Shown: positions 1 through 8,133 of the stretch, piece by piece
Layout: each line of letters begins with the position of its first letter
How positions within the stretch are numbered: the first letter of the stretch is position 1
NCBI GenBank assembly: GCA_902984215.1
Contig: CADWAF010005286.1
Coordinates: forward strand, 1 to 33,468
Source: Willaertia magna
Taxonomy: Eukaryota > Heterolobosea > Eutetramitea > Acrasida > Naegleriidae
DNA: 33,468 bases
Direction: 5' to 3'
The notes under the pieces: generated by a model
The model's database searches: none
What the model was told of the DNA's origin: nothing
The model's input: the letters and a program-made list of their open reading frames with translations, nothing else
Made by a program: the position numbers and the translations under genes

Positions 1-1947
1 ATGACGTAATGATGATTTTGTTCCAATTACTTCATCTAATAAAGAAAATCCATCCAATTCATTCTCTAATATTTTATTAGAAATCATAATTAAAGGTGAA
101 AAAGAAATTGATTTTAAATCTTTAAAGAACATTTCAAATTGACCAGTTCTATACTTTTGTGAAAAACATTCAACTATTATAAATAACATTATTGTCATTG
201 CATCATCTAAAATTAGCTCATCTTCATCATTGACAGACATCCTATTTTGTTCTAATTCTTTTGCCTTTTCAATAAAACTATAAAATACAGTTTTTGAAAT
301 GTTATTAAAATTAATTAAATTATTTAAATTTATAGTAAATAATAATTCATTTTCATTAATTGTATTTGAAGTGTGTAATTTAAAATAATTATCTTTTAAA
401 ACTATATTAAATTTATTACAATTATTTTCAATAAAAGTATAATTCTTTAAAATATCTAAATTATTATCAGTTATTATATTATTATCTTCTAAATAAATAT
501 AAGATTGATTCTCTCCTAATAATTTACTTAAACGTAAATTAATTTCATTTAAAACAAATTCAATAATCTTTTTCTGTCCAATTCTATAAATTAAAATATT
601 TCTCATGTTATAATCTAAATCATTGTTATTTAATAGATTTTCATCTTCTTCAATTGTAGTTGGAACTAATTGTAATTTCTTTTGATTAAAAAGTAATTTT
701 AAATTCATTAACATATTATATTCATTCTTAATAGAAAAGAAATAAGAAGAATTATATTCTTTTTGTAATTTTCTTAATTCTAAATGTTCTTCCATTGTTT
801 TATTCTTCACAAAATAAAATTCATCTTCTTCCATCACACAAATCCTTAACGTTTGAAAGAATTCTTCGGGAATTTTATTTTTCTTCAAATAATGTCCCAA
901 AACCAATTGATTCTCCCTTAAATAACTCTTCTTCATCTCTACCAAAGATTTTACCAATGATGATGATGAATCATTATTAGTAAAACTACCCTCAGCATTG
1001 CCCATCATCCCTATCTGAACGTAAAGTGAATCTTCAGGGTTCTCTCTCATAACAAATCCGTAAGAAAGTAAAAATGAATCATTACTTTTGGCGCCATAAT
1101 TATTACAAACTTCTTGTCCTTTCTGTAAATTTTCTCTACAATTTAAATAGAAAGTTTCATTTTCAGTTTTATAAGTAATTTTTGAGTTAAATTTATGATT
1201 TAAAATGTCAACTACTGGTAATAGGGTTGGTACAATTTCTGTTGTGATGTTTGAAGTTTGATTATTGATGGCATATGTAATTGGGAAGACTCTTGACCAA
1301 ACACAAGAAAAAGCCCAACAAAATCTTTCAAAAGTAAAAATTTCTTTTATATCAGTAAAGAATGGAATATTTTGTAATAGATTGTAAACTTTTTGTGTAT
1401 AAATTTTATTTAATTTTTCTTTAATACTAATTGTTGATTTTAATAAATTTGTTCCTTTTAATTCTAATAATTCTTTTTCATTAAAATAAATTGAAGTATT
1501 AAATATTTTTGGTAATAAATTTAAATAAGGAAAATATTTACTATTTTCTTTATTTATAAAAGTTTCATAAATTAAAAATAAATAAAAAATAATTAAACGA
1601 TTTTCAAACATATTTGTACCTTTCCATTGAATAGAATTTAATTCATCTTCTTTTACATTCTTCTCTTCTATTGTAAAGTTTTTATCTAATTCTTCTAAAT
1701 ATTTAACAAATTCTTTAAAAGTATCAGACATATTTCTAAAATTTAAACAAATGGAAAGTGGGATAGAAAGTAAAGTAATTTCATTATCATCGGAAGCTAT
1801 TAAGTTGTCAGTTAAAAGACCACCTAAACCACTTTCTTTTGAAATATATTTAATATCTATTGATTCATGTTTATATGCATTCACATGGGATTCTTTCATC
1901 CATTCATTAAAGGCTTTGATTTTATTAATTTCCTCTTCTGTGCTCAT
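1..1947 (-). CDS. SET-domain protein methyltransferase (SETD3/SETD4/Rubisco-LSMT-like), C-terminus cut by window edge
   Basis: The reading frame runs without a stop from ATG at 1947-1945 to base 1, giving 649 codons, so the 3' end lies outside the window. The N-terminal part has the SET layout with a long inserted helical (I-SET) region. The core motifs are D-I-L-N-H at residues 246-250 and C-N-N-Y-G-A-K-S-N at 281-289, followed by F-L-L-S-Y-G-F; these build the AdoMet pocket and pseudoknot. About 330 residues of mostly helical, Asn/Lys/Glu-rich sequence follow, as expected for the Rubisco-LSMT substrate-binding domain. The family methylates lysine, or in SETD3 the actin histidine; the substrate cannot be read from the sequence. 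A divergent gene starts 156 nt away at 2104, so the two may share a promoter. The family is fairly certain; the subfamily is not. Confidence 0.85.
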   Translation of the reverse strand, partial: MSTEEEINKIKAFNEWMKESHVNAYKHESIDIKYISKESGLGGLLTDNLIASDDNEITLLSIPLSICLNFRNMSDTFKEFVKYLEELDKNFTIEEKNVKEDELNSIQWKGTNMFENRLIIFYLFLIYETFINKENSKYFPYLNLLPKIFNTSIYFNEKELLELKGTNLLKSTISIKEKLNKIYTQKVYNLLQNIPFFTDIKEIFTFERFCWAFSCVWSRVFPITYAINNQTSNITTEIVPTLLPVVDILNHKFNSKITYKTENETFYLNCRENLQKGQEVCNNYGAKSNDSFLLSYGFVMRENPEDSLYVQIGMMGNAEGSFTNNDSSSSLVKSLVEMKKSYLRENQLVLGHYLKKNKIPEEFFQTLRICVMEEDEFYFVKNKTMEEHLELRKLQKEYNSSYFFSIKNEYNMLMNLKLLFNQKKLQLVPTTIEEDENLLNNNDLDYNMRNILIYRIGQKKIIEFVLNEINLRLSKLLGENQSYIYLEDNNIITDNNLDILKNYTFIENNCNKFNIVLKDNYFKLHTSNTINENELLFTINLNNLINFNNISKTVFYSFIEKAKELEQNRMSVNDEDELILDDAMTIMLFIIVECFSQKYRTGQFEMFFKDLKSISFSPLIMISNKILENELDGFSLLDEVIGTKSSLRH

Positions 1948-2103
1948 TTTTTTTTAAATTTTAAATATTTTTTAAGCGAATAATAATTAAATTTATAATA
2001 ATGTAATAAAAGGTTGTAAAGGATCAAAGTTACAACAGGTTTTGGTATATTGTTGTTCATTTCTAAATTCATCTCCAAATTGAAAATAAAAATTAATAAT
2101 AAA

Positions 2104-2754
2104 ATGTCGTCTTTGCAAACTATATGCATTTGTGGATCTTCTGCCTCCGGGTAAGGATTGTAACAATTATTGACTGTATAGATGTTTGACTAACGATTAA
2201 ATAGTAAATCTACACTTAGTAGATTTTTAACTGATAAATTGTGTAAAGGAGCAGAAAGAATTTGTCAAGATATCTATAGAAGTTCTGGAAAGAAAGTTGG
2301 CAATATGGAATGTGTTGAATCAATAGATTTTGTTAAATTTGAAAATGCAATTATTGAGGGAAAAGAAAAAGCAGAAATCTCAGGACATTCTTACTTTATT
2401 GTTGAAGGTTATTTATCCTGTTGTGAGCTACCAATTTTACAACATTTTGATAAAATTATATTCTTAGATGTTCAGAATAAAGAAACTGCAAAACAAAGAA
2501 GGTGGAAGAGGTCTATGAATAAAAAGAATAAGAAATTGGAAGATTTTGAAAATACTTTTGAAACATTAATTTGGCCTTACTATTTGAAATACAGAGATTT
2601 ACAAATTGACAACATTGTAAAAAGTGGAAAACAATTTATGTGTATCACAGTAGATGATAAAGAAGCAAAAAGGGTAGCCGCAATTTCCCTCAAAAGTATT
2701 TTGGAAAAAGGGGAATGGGAAAAAGTACCACCAAGTTGGTTTAATTTACAATAA
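2104..2754 (+). CDS. Nicotinamide riboside kinase-like P-loop kinase, two exons
   Basis: Exons are 2104-2150 and 2205-2754 (198 aa). The 54-nt intron begins GTAAGG, carries CTAAC at 2189-2193 and ends in TAG at 2204. Splicing there restores a perfect Walker A motif, G-S-S-A-S-G-K-S-T, near residues 11-19; the intron interrupts the second glycine codon. Downstream, I-C-Q-D resembles the NRK segment I-x-Q-D-D-F, F-I-V-E-G-Y resembles the NRK 'LLEGF' strand, a lid carries Q-R-R-W-K-R, and L-I-W-P-Y-Y-L-K-Y-R closely matches the conserved 'WPMYLKYR' of vertebrate NRK1. The family phosphorylates nicotinamide riboside to NMN in NAD salvage. Length matches NRK1 (about 200 aa). A related uridine-kinase-type activity is possible. 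AATAAA overlaps the stop codon, and the convergent METAP2 stop lies 27 nt away. Confidence 0.85.
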
Positions 2755-2755
2755 A
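2750..2755 (+). promoter_or_regulatory. Candidate poly(A) signal overlapping the stop codon
   Basis: AATAAA contains the TAA stop (2752-2754) of the riboside-kinase-like gene. Its use as a cleavage signal is inferred from the motif only. Confidence 0.4.
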
Positions 2756-2781
2756 TAGTTTTTTTATGTTGTGTTAATTAT

Positions 2782-4128
2782 TTAATAATCAGTTCCTCTA
2801 CTTATGACTTCCTTACAAGAAGGTCTAAGTACTATAGTATGTTCATATTGAGATGTGAAACTTCCCTTAACGTCACAGAGGGGAGGGTACTCGTTGACAA
2901 GCCCAGCAGAAACTAAATTCTTCATTGCTACCATATATTTAGATTCACCTAAACGATCCAAATATCTTCTACAAAATGCAAGTGTACTAAAGTTATCCTC
3001 TATTACCTTTAATAATTCACGTGCCTTTTGTGATTTAATTTCAGTTGGTGTAACCTTCTTAAAGAAGTCACGCATGTAATGACTGCAAACACCTTCATGA
3101 TCAACATAACCTCTACCAGTACTACCGAAAGTTTCAATTGCATAAAACTCATTTTCTTCCATCTTTGTATTATCATTATTCTTTACAATAGGAACTGTCT
3201 TACCAGCATGAATTCTATATCTTTCAATTGAGTGACCATTCAAATTTCTTACACAACGAATTGGATAAGTTTTACCATTATATTCCATTTCATAACTTTC
3301 CATGACTTCTTGGATTGCTGAACCAACGTCACTCATTCTAACATCAATACCAGCTGTTCTAATACCTGTATTTGTAGCATCTCTAGCTGCATCTGCTAAT
3401 GGTTTAAATCTATCATCCCAATACATTGTGAATGCACAATCGATAATACGACCATTTATATGTAAACCCAAATCAAACTTAATAATATCATTAGCAGTAA
3501 TAATAGTTTCATCTCCACCATTTGGAGTATAGTGCGCAGCACAATTATTCATTGAACAACCCAATGGGAAGGCTAGACCTGCTTTTATTCCATTATCTTC
3601 AATTAATTCTCTAGCTTTATTTTCTAAGGCTTCTGCAGCATCAATAACTTTCATTCCAGGCTTAACATAACCTTGGAACCATTGTCTTGCGGTACGATGA
3701 ACCTCTGCTGCATGTCTTGCTTCTTGATAGATTGAATCAAACATTTCATCCTTTTGTTTTTCCTCTCGGCTATCAAATCTTTTAGAGTTTGATTCTAATG
3801 GATGTTTTAAGATTTCACCTTCAGGATATTTACCATCTTTAAATAGATATTTAATTGGTACAGTTGGTTCTGGTTTAGTTTGTTCCGATGGATATGTTTT
3901 TGGTTTTTCTTCTTGTTTCTTTTGTGTTTGTTTATTATTTGCGGTTTTTTGTTCGGATTTAACTTCTTTTTCATTTTGTTTTTGCATTTCTAATAAGAAT
4001 GCCATATCATCATCTTGTTTCTTACCACCCTTCTTCTTTGGTTGCGCATTATTATTTGATTTACTTGGTGTGGTTTTTGGTTTAGTTGTGGTTGTTGCCG
4101 CTTTATTCTTTTGTTCTGGTATGTGCAT
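2782..4128 (-). CDS. METAP2: Methionine aminopeptidase 2
   Basis: Single-exon 448-aa protein starting at ATG 4128-4126. It removes the initiator methionine from nascent chains in the cytosol. Residues 1-90 are a Lys/Gln/Asn/Thr-rich tail with basic runs, as in eukaryotic MetAP2, whose N-terminus associates with ribosomes and eIF2. The pita-bread catalytic domain follows. All expected ligands are present: His199 (C-A-A-H-Y-T-P-N), Asp219 (F-D-L-G), Asp230 (I-I-D-C-A-F-T), His299 (N-G-H-S-I), Glu332 (A-I-E-T-F-G) and Glu429 (Y-E-H-T-I-V), corresponding to human H231, D251, D262, H331, E364 and E459. The C-terminal S-R-G-T-D-Y matches the family end. The type-2 helical insert lies between His299 and the C-terminus. 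Human MetAP2 is 478 aa, so the length is normal. An ATTAAA-type hexamer overlaps the stop codon. Confidence 0.97.
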   Translation of the reverse strand: MHIPEQKNKAATTTTKPKTTPSKSNNNAQPKKKGGKKQDDDMAFLLEMQKQNEKEVKSEQKTANNKQTQKKQEEKPKTYPSEQTKPEPTVPIKYLFKDGKYPEGEILKHPLESNSKRFDSREEKQKDEMFDSIYQEARHAAEVHRTARQWFQGYVKPGMKVIDAAEALENKARELIEDNGIKAGLAFPLGCSMNNCAAHYTPNGGDETIITANDIIKFDLGLHINGRIIDCAFTMYWDDRFKPLADAARDATNTGIRTAGIDVRMSDVGSAIQEVMESYEMEYNGKTYPIRCVRNLNGHSIERYRIHAGKTVPIVKNNDNTKMEENEFYAIETFGSTGRGYVDHEGVCSHYMRDFFKKVTPTEIKSQKARELLKVIEDNFSTLAFCRRYLDRLGESKYMVAMKNLVSAGLVNEYPPLCDVKGSFTSQYEHTIVLRPSCKEVISRGTDY

Positions 4129-5072
4129 TTTTAAGCCTTTTTTTTCAAAAAAATATGATGATTCTTAAGCTTGATATTTATTTCTAGAAAGCTTCAATAA
4201 TTTAGAAATAATAAATATTGATGTTAAATGAAATTGAATGTAGAATTTAAAGGAAAGTATATGAAATTGGATGAAGGATACTGGTAGTTAAATTGTAGTT
4301 GCATTGTATAAGTTTTTTATTCCATAAATAAATAGAAATAAATAAACTATTATTAAGCAAAAATTAATTGAAGGAAAAATTAATTGGAGGAATGAATCGA
4401 AATGAAATAATTTAACATCTGTTTTATCCACAATAATTATTATGTTAATCATTATATAATTATCCACACATTACAATTTATATTGACAATACCAAAGAAA
4501 ATTAAACCATTTCTCACTCTTCGCTTTTTAATAAATATTAAATAAACAAACAAGATAAAAACACAAAAACAACAAGTCCATAATTATGGATAATGTAACT
4601 ATTTACTTTTGGAAATAAGTACTTTATTAAAACTAAAAACCATCTTCTTACCTAAACTATACTTCATCCAAAACAATGAAAATTACAAATTATTTCAAAA
4701 GTCCATTTGTAAACCAATAACAACAAATTGATAATAATTGAACACGTTTTAAAGATTACATTTTAACCCAAATATAATATAATAGATAATTCAAAAAGTA
4801 CGATGAATTACCTTAGTTTCCTCTTTTAACCTTTTTAATTTCTTTAAAAAGTCAATTTATATTTATCTTCATTTACCTGATTCAATCAAATTAAAAAGCT
4901 TTTAATTCATCGAAATTACTTTCTATTTAATGTAATGCTGTGATGTATGTCAGGAAATTAAAAAAAAAAGTTAAATAACAAACAGTAAGATAACAATCAA
5001 TAATAACACAGTAATACTACAATCAATAATATATTACAATCAATAATAACATTCAATTTAATAATAATAACA
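4129..5072. other. Longest intergenic gap (divergent METAP2 / 5073 gene promoters)
   Basis: This 944-nt, very AT-rich stretch has no ORF of note, no tRNA-like structure and no splice-bounded coding segment that I can support. It should hold both divergent promoters. Its 3' end carries three copies of a 13-mer in the leader of the 5073 gene. Two copies of TTATCCACA occur at 4424-4432 and 4460-4468. Confidence 0.6.
4993..5048 (+). repeat. Three copies of ACAATCAATAATA in a 5' leader
   Basis: Exact 13-mer copies lie at 4993-5005, 5019-5031 and 5036-5048, ending 24 nt before the ATG at 5073. Spacing is irregular (26 and 17 nt), so this is not a simple tandem array. It may be a protein- or RNA-binding element in the promoter or 5' UTR, or drift of low-complexity sequence. 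Confidence 0.7.
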
Positions 5073-6263
5073 ATGGCAAAACCTAGTCCTAGTTTACATT
5101 TTAAATCAAATAAAAATCATAATGTGACAAATTTCACATTAGAATGTACACCTAATTTCAGATTAAATTCAAAAACTAAACATCCATCAAATACAACACA
5201 TAATGTATCAATTAAAGATACAATCCAAATAACAGGTAATGGTTTAAAAGATTGTGAAATGTTCTTAAAACTAGATGATGGTTCAGAACATGGATTATCC
5301 ATCTCAAGTTCTTATTTTAGATTATTAGATGAAAATCATAATAACATTAAAACAATAAATAACAAGAATAACAATCTATATCAAGCCTCAATTGAAATAC
5401 CACCTTCTATTAACCAAAAGAAAGGAAATGGTAGTAGTAGAGTTGGATTCATAGAACTATATAACCCTAATAAAGAGTTTATAGCAGCAAGTGATAAATT
5501 TTGGATTCGTTCAAGAAGTAGACAACAAATGGCAAAAGATGAAAAGACAAAGAAGAGAGGAAGAAGTATTTCAAATAATAATAATAATGGATTGTTAGAT
5601 GTTCCAATTTCTTCTACAGATAGTGATGAAGGTACAAATAGTTATAATTCTTCTTCTTATTCTCCACCCTCAAAGAAGATTTCATTATTAACTTCTTCTC
5701 CTTTACAACAACAACAACAAGGCTTATCTATTTTAGCTAGTGCAACAGCTGATACAGTGGCTAATCCATTTCATTCAGTTGTTTTGAATTGTGGTAATAG
5801 TAATGGTAGTAGTGGTGTTAAACCAATACGTTTTCATCATACAACAAGTGAAAAGTATTCAACTGTCAATAATCAAAAGAAATCATCACCTTTAATTACA
5901 GATCTTTTTAATACAAATGCTAATCATGCAAATGATGATATTCATAATTATAAATTACCAACAATTGACAGTTTATTACATATCACTGATAATGATGATA
6001 TTGCAAAGATAAATAATAATACAACAACTAATCATACTTTATCTTTAGATGGTACTTCTTCTAGTAAGACAATACCCAATATACAACAATTAGAAGGTGA
6101 ACAACAACAAGAAGGAACAATTAACAATAAAACTAATAGATTATTACAGATGGAAGAATCATTAAGAGAACAACAAATAAGAATTGTAGAATTACATGAA
6201 CTAATTGAAAAGAATACAAAACATATTAATGAAATGCAAAGACAATTGCAATCTTTACTTTAA
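5073..6263 (+). CDS. Unrecognised protein: N-terminal beta-rich region, Asn-rich linker, C-terminal coiled coil
   Basis: Single-exon 396-aa protein; the ATG at 5073 sits in an A-rich leader. I do not recognise the family. Residues 15-150 alternate short hydrophobic strands with polar turns, suggesting a beta-sandwich (Ig/IPT-like) module that ends F-W-I-R-S-R-S-R-Q. A basic patch, K-T-K-K-R-G-R-S at about 157-164, could be a nuclear localisation signal. Residues 165-345 are low-complexity, rich in Asn, Ser and Thr with a five-Gln run, and probably disordered. The last 45 residues have heptad-like spacing (M-E-E-S-L-R-E-Q-Q-I-R-I-V-E-L), consistent with a coiled coil for dimerisation. A putative DNA-binding or other nuclear role would fit this layout but is inference. 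Codon use matches its neighbours. Confidence 0.85.
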   Translation: MAKPSPSLHFKSNKNHNVTNFTLECTPNFRLNSKTKHPSNTTHNVSIKDTIQITGNGLKDCEMFLKLDDGSEHGLSISSSYFRLLDENHNNIKTINNKNNNLYQASIEIPPSINQKKGNGSSRVGFIELYNPNKEFIAASDKFWIRSRSRQQMAKDEKTKKRGRSISNNNNNGLLDVPISSTDSDEGTNSYNSSSYSPPSKKISLLTSSPLQQQQQGLSILASATADTVANPFHSVVLNCGNSNGSSGVKPIRFHHTTSEKYSTVNNQKKSSPLITDLFNTNANHANDDIHNYKLPTIDSLLHITDNDDIAKINNNTTTNHTLSLDGTSSSKTIPNIQQLEGEQQQEGTINNKTNRLLQMEESLREQQIRIVELHELIEKNTKHINEMQRQLQSLL

Positions 6264-6583
6264 AATAGTATTAGTAATCAAATTTTTGTTAATTTTCCTA
6301 ATTTCGTAAATATAACTTGTGTAATTATTGTAAAAATAAAAAAATTTTGTAAAGAAAAGAATCTGTCAATTAATCGGAAATTAAAGATAACTCAAAGAAT
6401 CCTTAACAAAAAATCTCTCTTTACTTTTTATACCCAAAACCTATGAACCATTTAAAATGCTGGTTGAGATATTAGGAACGGATTCTTTAAACGATGATCC
6501 TTAATGCAATTCTTTCATTTAAAATCATTAACTGTTTAAGAAGCTAAATAATTAGGAGTCTTGTTGGGTTAATTAAAAAAAGA
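6264..6583. other. Intergenic stretch with a 9-bp inverted repeat
   Basis: There is no convincing gene here. A perfect inverted repeat (AAAGAATCC at 6394-6402, GGATTCTTT at 6480-6488) encloses 77 nt that contain a smaller AACCA/TGGTT hairpin. This could be a small structured RNA or chance. Confidence 0.4.
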
Positions 6584-6826
6584 ATGGCAAAGTTTGTAAA
6601 TGCAATGGTTGACAATACTAATAGTAACAACAAGGGAAGTAAGAAGAGTAAACGAGGGGATAAATTGTTTGATGGCTTGGTAGTGTCTTTGTCTAGAGAT
6701 TGGCAGTGTCACAGTCAATCGTTTACAAGAAAAACTATACTGACAAGGTTATCTTACAAGAAAACGAAAAGTAAAGTATTGGAATTAAAAAGAAGAAATA
6801 TATTGTTTTCAAAAGAAACAATATAA
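6584..6826 (+). CDS. Possible small basic protein (doubtful)
   Basis: An 80-aa frame runs from ATG 6584 to TAA 6826 in the 763-nt gap between two same-strand genes. It is strongly basic (many Lys and Arg, including K-K-S-K-R-G) with no signal peptide, membrane segment, cysteine pattern or family I recognise. The ATG follows an A-rich run, as do real starts in this window, which is the main support. Codon use is less uniformly A/T-ending than in confident genes. It could be a true small gene, the remnant of a larger one, or chance. The 200 bases that follow, up to 7026, contain no other frame. Confidence 0.25.
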   Translation: MAKFVNAMVDNTNSNNKGSKKSKRGDKLFDGLVVSLSRDWQCHSQSFTRKTILTRLSYKKTKSKVLELKRRNILFSKETI

Positions 6827-7026
6827 TGCCATATTCTTAAAAGAACGGTGAATTATGACAAATATTAAACTTTGTAAAAATTGTAAAAAAATAAAAAAAC
6901 TTTTAAAGAAAACGCACGCAGCAGCGCTAAAAACTTTAATTTCTTCGATGGTCTAAAGTAAATACCTCTTAGAAGTGTTCGTGTTAAAAACTTATCGAAT
7001 AGACAGCTGACAGTTTTCATAAAAAA

Positions 7027-8124
7027 ATGTCTAATCTAAATTTCACATTCTGTTCTGGTATCGTACCCACTCTTGAAAATAGAACATCCCTTTGTTTAAA
7101 ACCAAAAAACAGTACTTCCAATAAAAATAGATTTAAAATTGTTCTTTTAGGAACCGGTGGAAGTGGTAAAACAACATTTGAAAAAATAATTTTAAATCAT
7201 TTGGGAGATAAACTCTGGGAAAATCATGTCAATAAAATTAATGCAATGAAAGAAAATATATTTTGTGATATTATTTCAATAATTACAATGTTAAGAGAAG
7301 AAAAAGAAGAAGAATTAAATAAAGATAAAGAATTAAAAGAATGTATTGATACACTTTTACTTTGGGATAAACATTCCATTAAACGTTTACCTGAACAAGT
7401 TACAAATATTGAAAATAAAAATATAATCTTAAAAGTTGTCAAACACCCAATCTTTCAAAATGTTTTAAATCATAGAAATGAATATCCAATGATTCAAATT
7501 ATGGAACATTGTAAATATTTTATTGATAAAATTGAAGAATTAATGGAATGGAATAATACTTTAAAATTATCTTTTAACGACTATGTTTTGTTTCAAATTA
7601 AAACTATTGGAATTGTTGATAATGTATTTGAATATGAAAATAAATCAATTAATTTGGTTGATACTGGTGGCCAAAGAAATGAAAGAAAGAAATGGCAATA
7701 TCCATTAGAAGATTCTGATGCTATAGTCTTCTTAATTTCATTAAGTGAAATAAATGAATTATGTTATGAAGATGGCTTAACAAATAGATCCATTGAAAGT
7801 TTAAATACCTTTGAACATTTCATTCAAAAGAAAGAAATGGATATATTTTTCCCTAAATATGTTAATTCATCTTGCTTTATAATATTTACTAAATATGATA
7901 TACTTAAAGAAAGATTATCGAAAGGTCAAATTAATGTTAAAGCAGTATTTGATGATTATGATGGTGATGAAAAGGATCCTAAGGCAATTGTACAATATTT
8001 AGAAACAAAATATGTTCAAATTGCATCAAAATATAATCGTAAAATAGCTAAGATGCTTCACATTGATGTTACAGATAGTGAACTAGTCACATCTGCTTTT
8101 AAGGATATTTTAAAAAGTTTGTAA
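7027..8124 (+). CDS. Divergent heterotrimeric G-protein alpha subunit
   Basis: Single-exon 365-aa protein with a Ras-like GTPase fold interrupted after G1 by a helical domain (about residues 55-180), which is diagnostic of G-alpha. G1 is G-T-G-G-S-G-K-T (42-49), where the usual form is G-A-G-E-S-G-K-S. Switch II is highly conserved: D212-T-G-G-Q216-R-N-E-R-K-K-W, including the catalytic Gln. Y-E-D-G-x-T-N-R-x-x-E-S-L also matches the family. G4 is T-K-Y-D (288-291) instead of N-K-x-D, and G5 reads D-V-T-D instead of T-C-A-T. Switch I reads Q190-I-K-T-I-G-I, so the catalytic arginine (R178 in Gi1) is Gln here. There is no Gly2 for myristoylation. It should bind GTP and couple to a receptor or other exchanger, but intrinsic hydrolysis is probably altered. 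The convergent neighbour's stop is 9 nt away. Confidence 0.93.
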   Translation: MSNLNFTFCSGIVPTLENRTSLCLKPKNSTSNKNRFKIVLLGTGGSGKTTFEKIILNHLGDKLWENHVNKINAMKENIFCDIISIITMLREEKEEELNKDKELKECIDTLLLWDKHSIKRLPEQVTNIENKNIILKVVKHPIFQNVLNHRNEYPMIQIMEHCKYFIDKIEELMEWNNTLKLSFNDYVLFQIKTIGIVDNVFEYENKSINLVDTGGQRNERKKWQYPLEDSDAIVFLISLSEINELCYEDGLTNRSIESLNTFEHFIQKKEMDIFFPKYVNSSCFIIFTKYDILKERLSKGQINVKAVFDDYDGDEKDPKAIVQYLETKYVQIASKYNRKIAKMLHIDVTDSELVTSAFKDILKSL

Positions 8125-8133
8125 ATTATGAAT

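Noticed and set aside
1751..1957. Plus-strand 68-codon ORF opposite the SET-domain gene start
   Set aside because: The minus-strand frame is continuous over 649 codons with SET motifs; the plus frame is its shadow.
4424..4468. Two perfect TTATCCACA 9-mers 36 bp apart, identical to the bacterial DnaA box
   Set aside because: The surrounding genes are spliced eukaryotic nuclear genes, so a bacterial origin is not expected; a 9-mer of this composition can recur by chance in AT-rich DNA.
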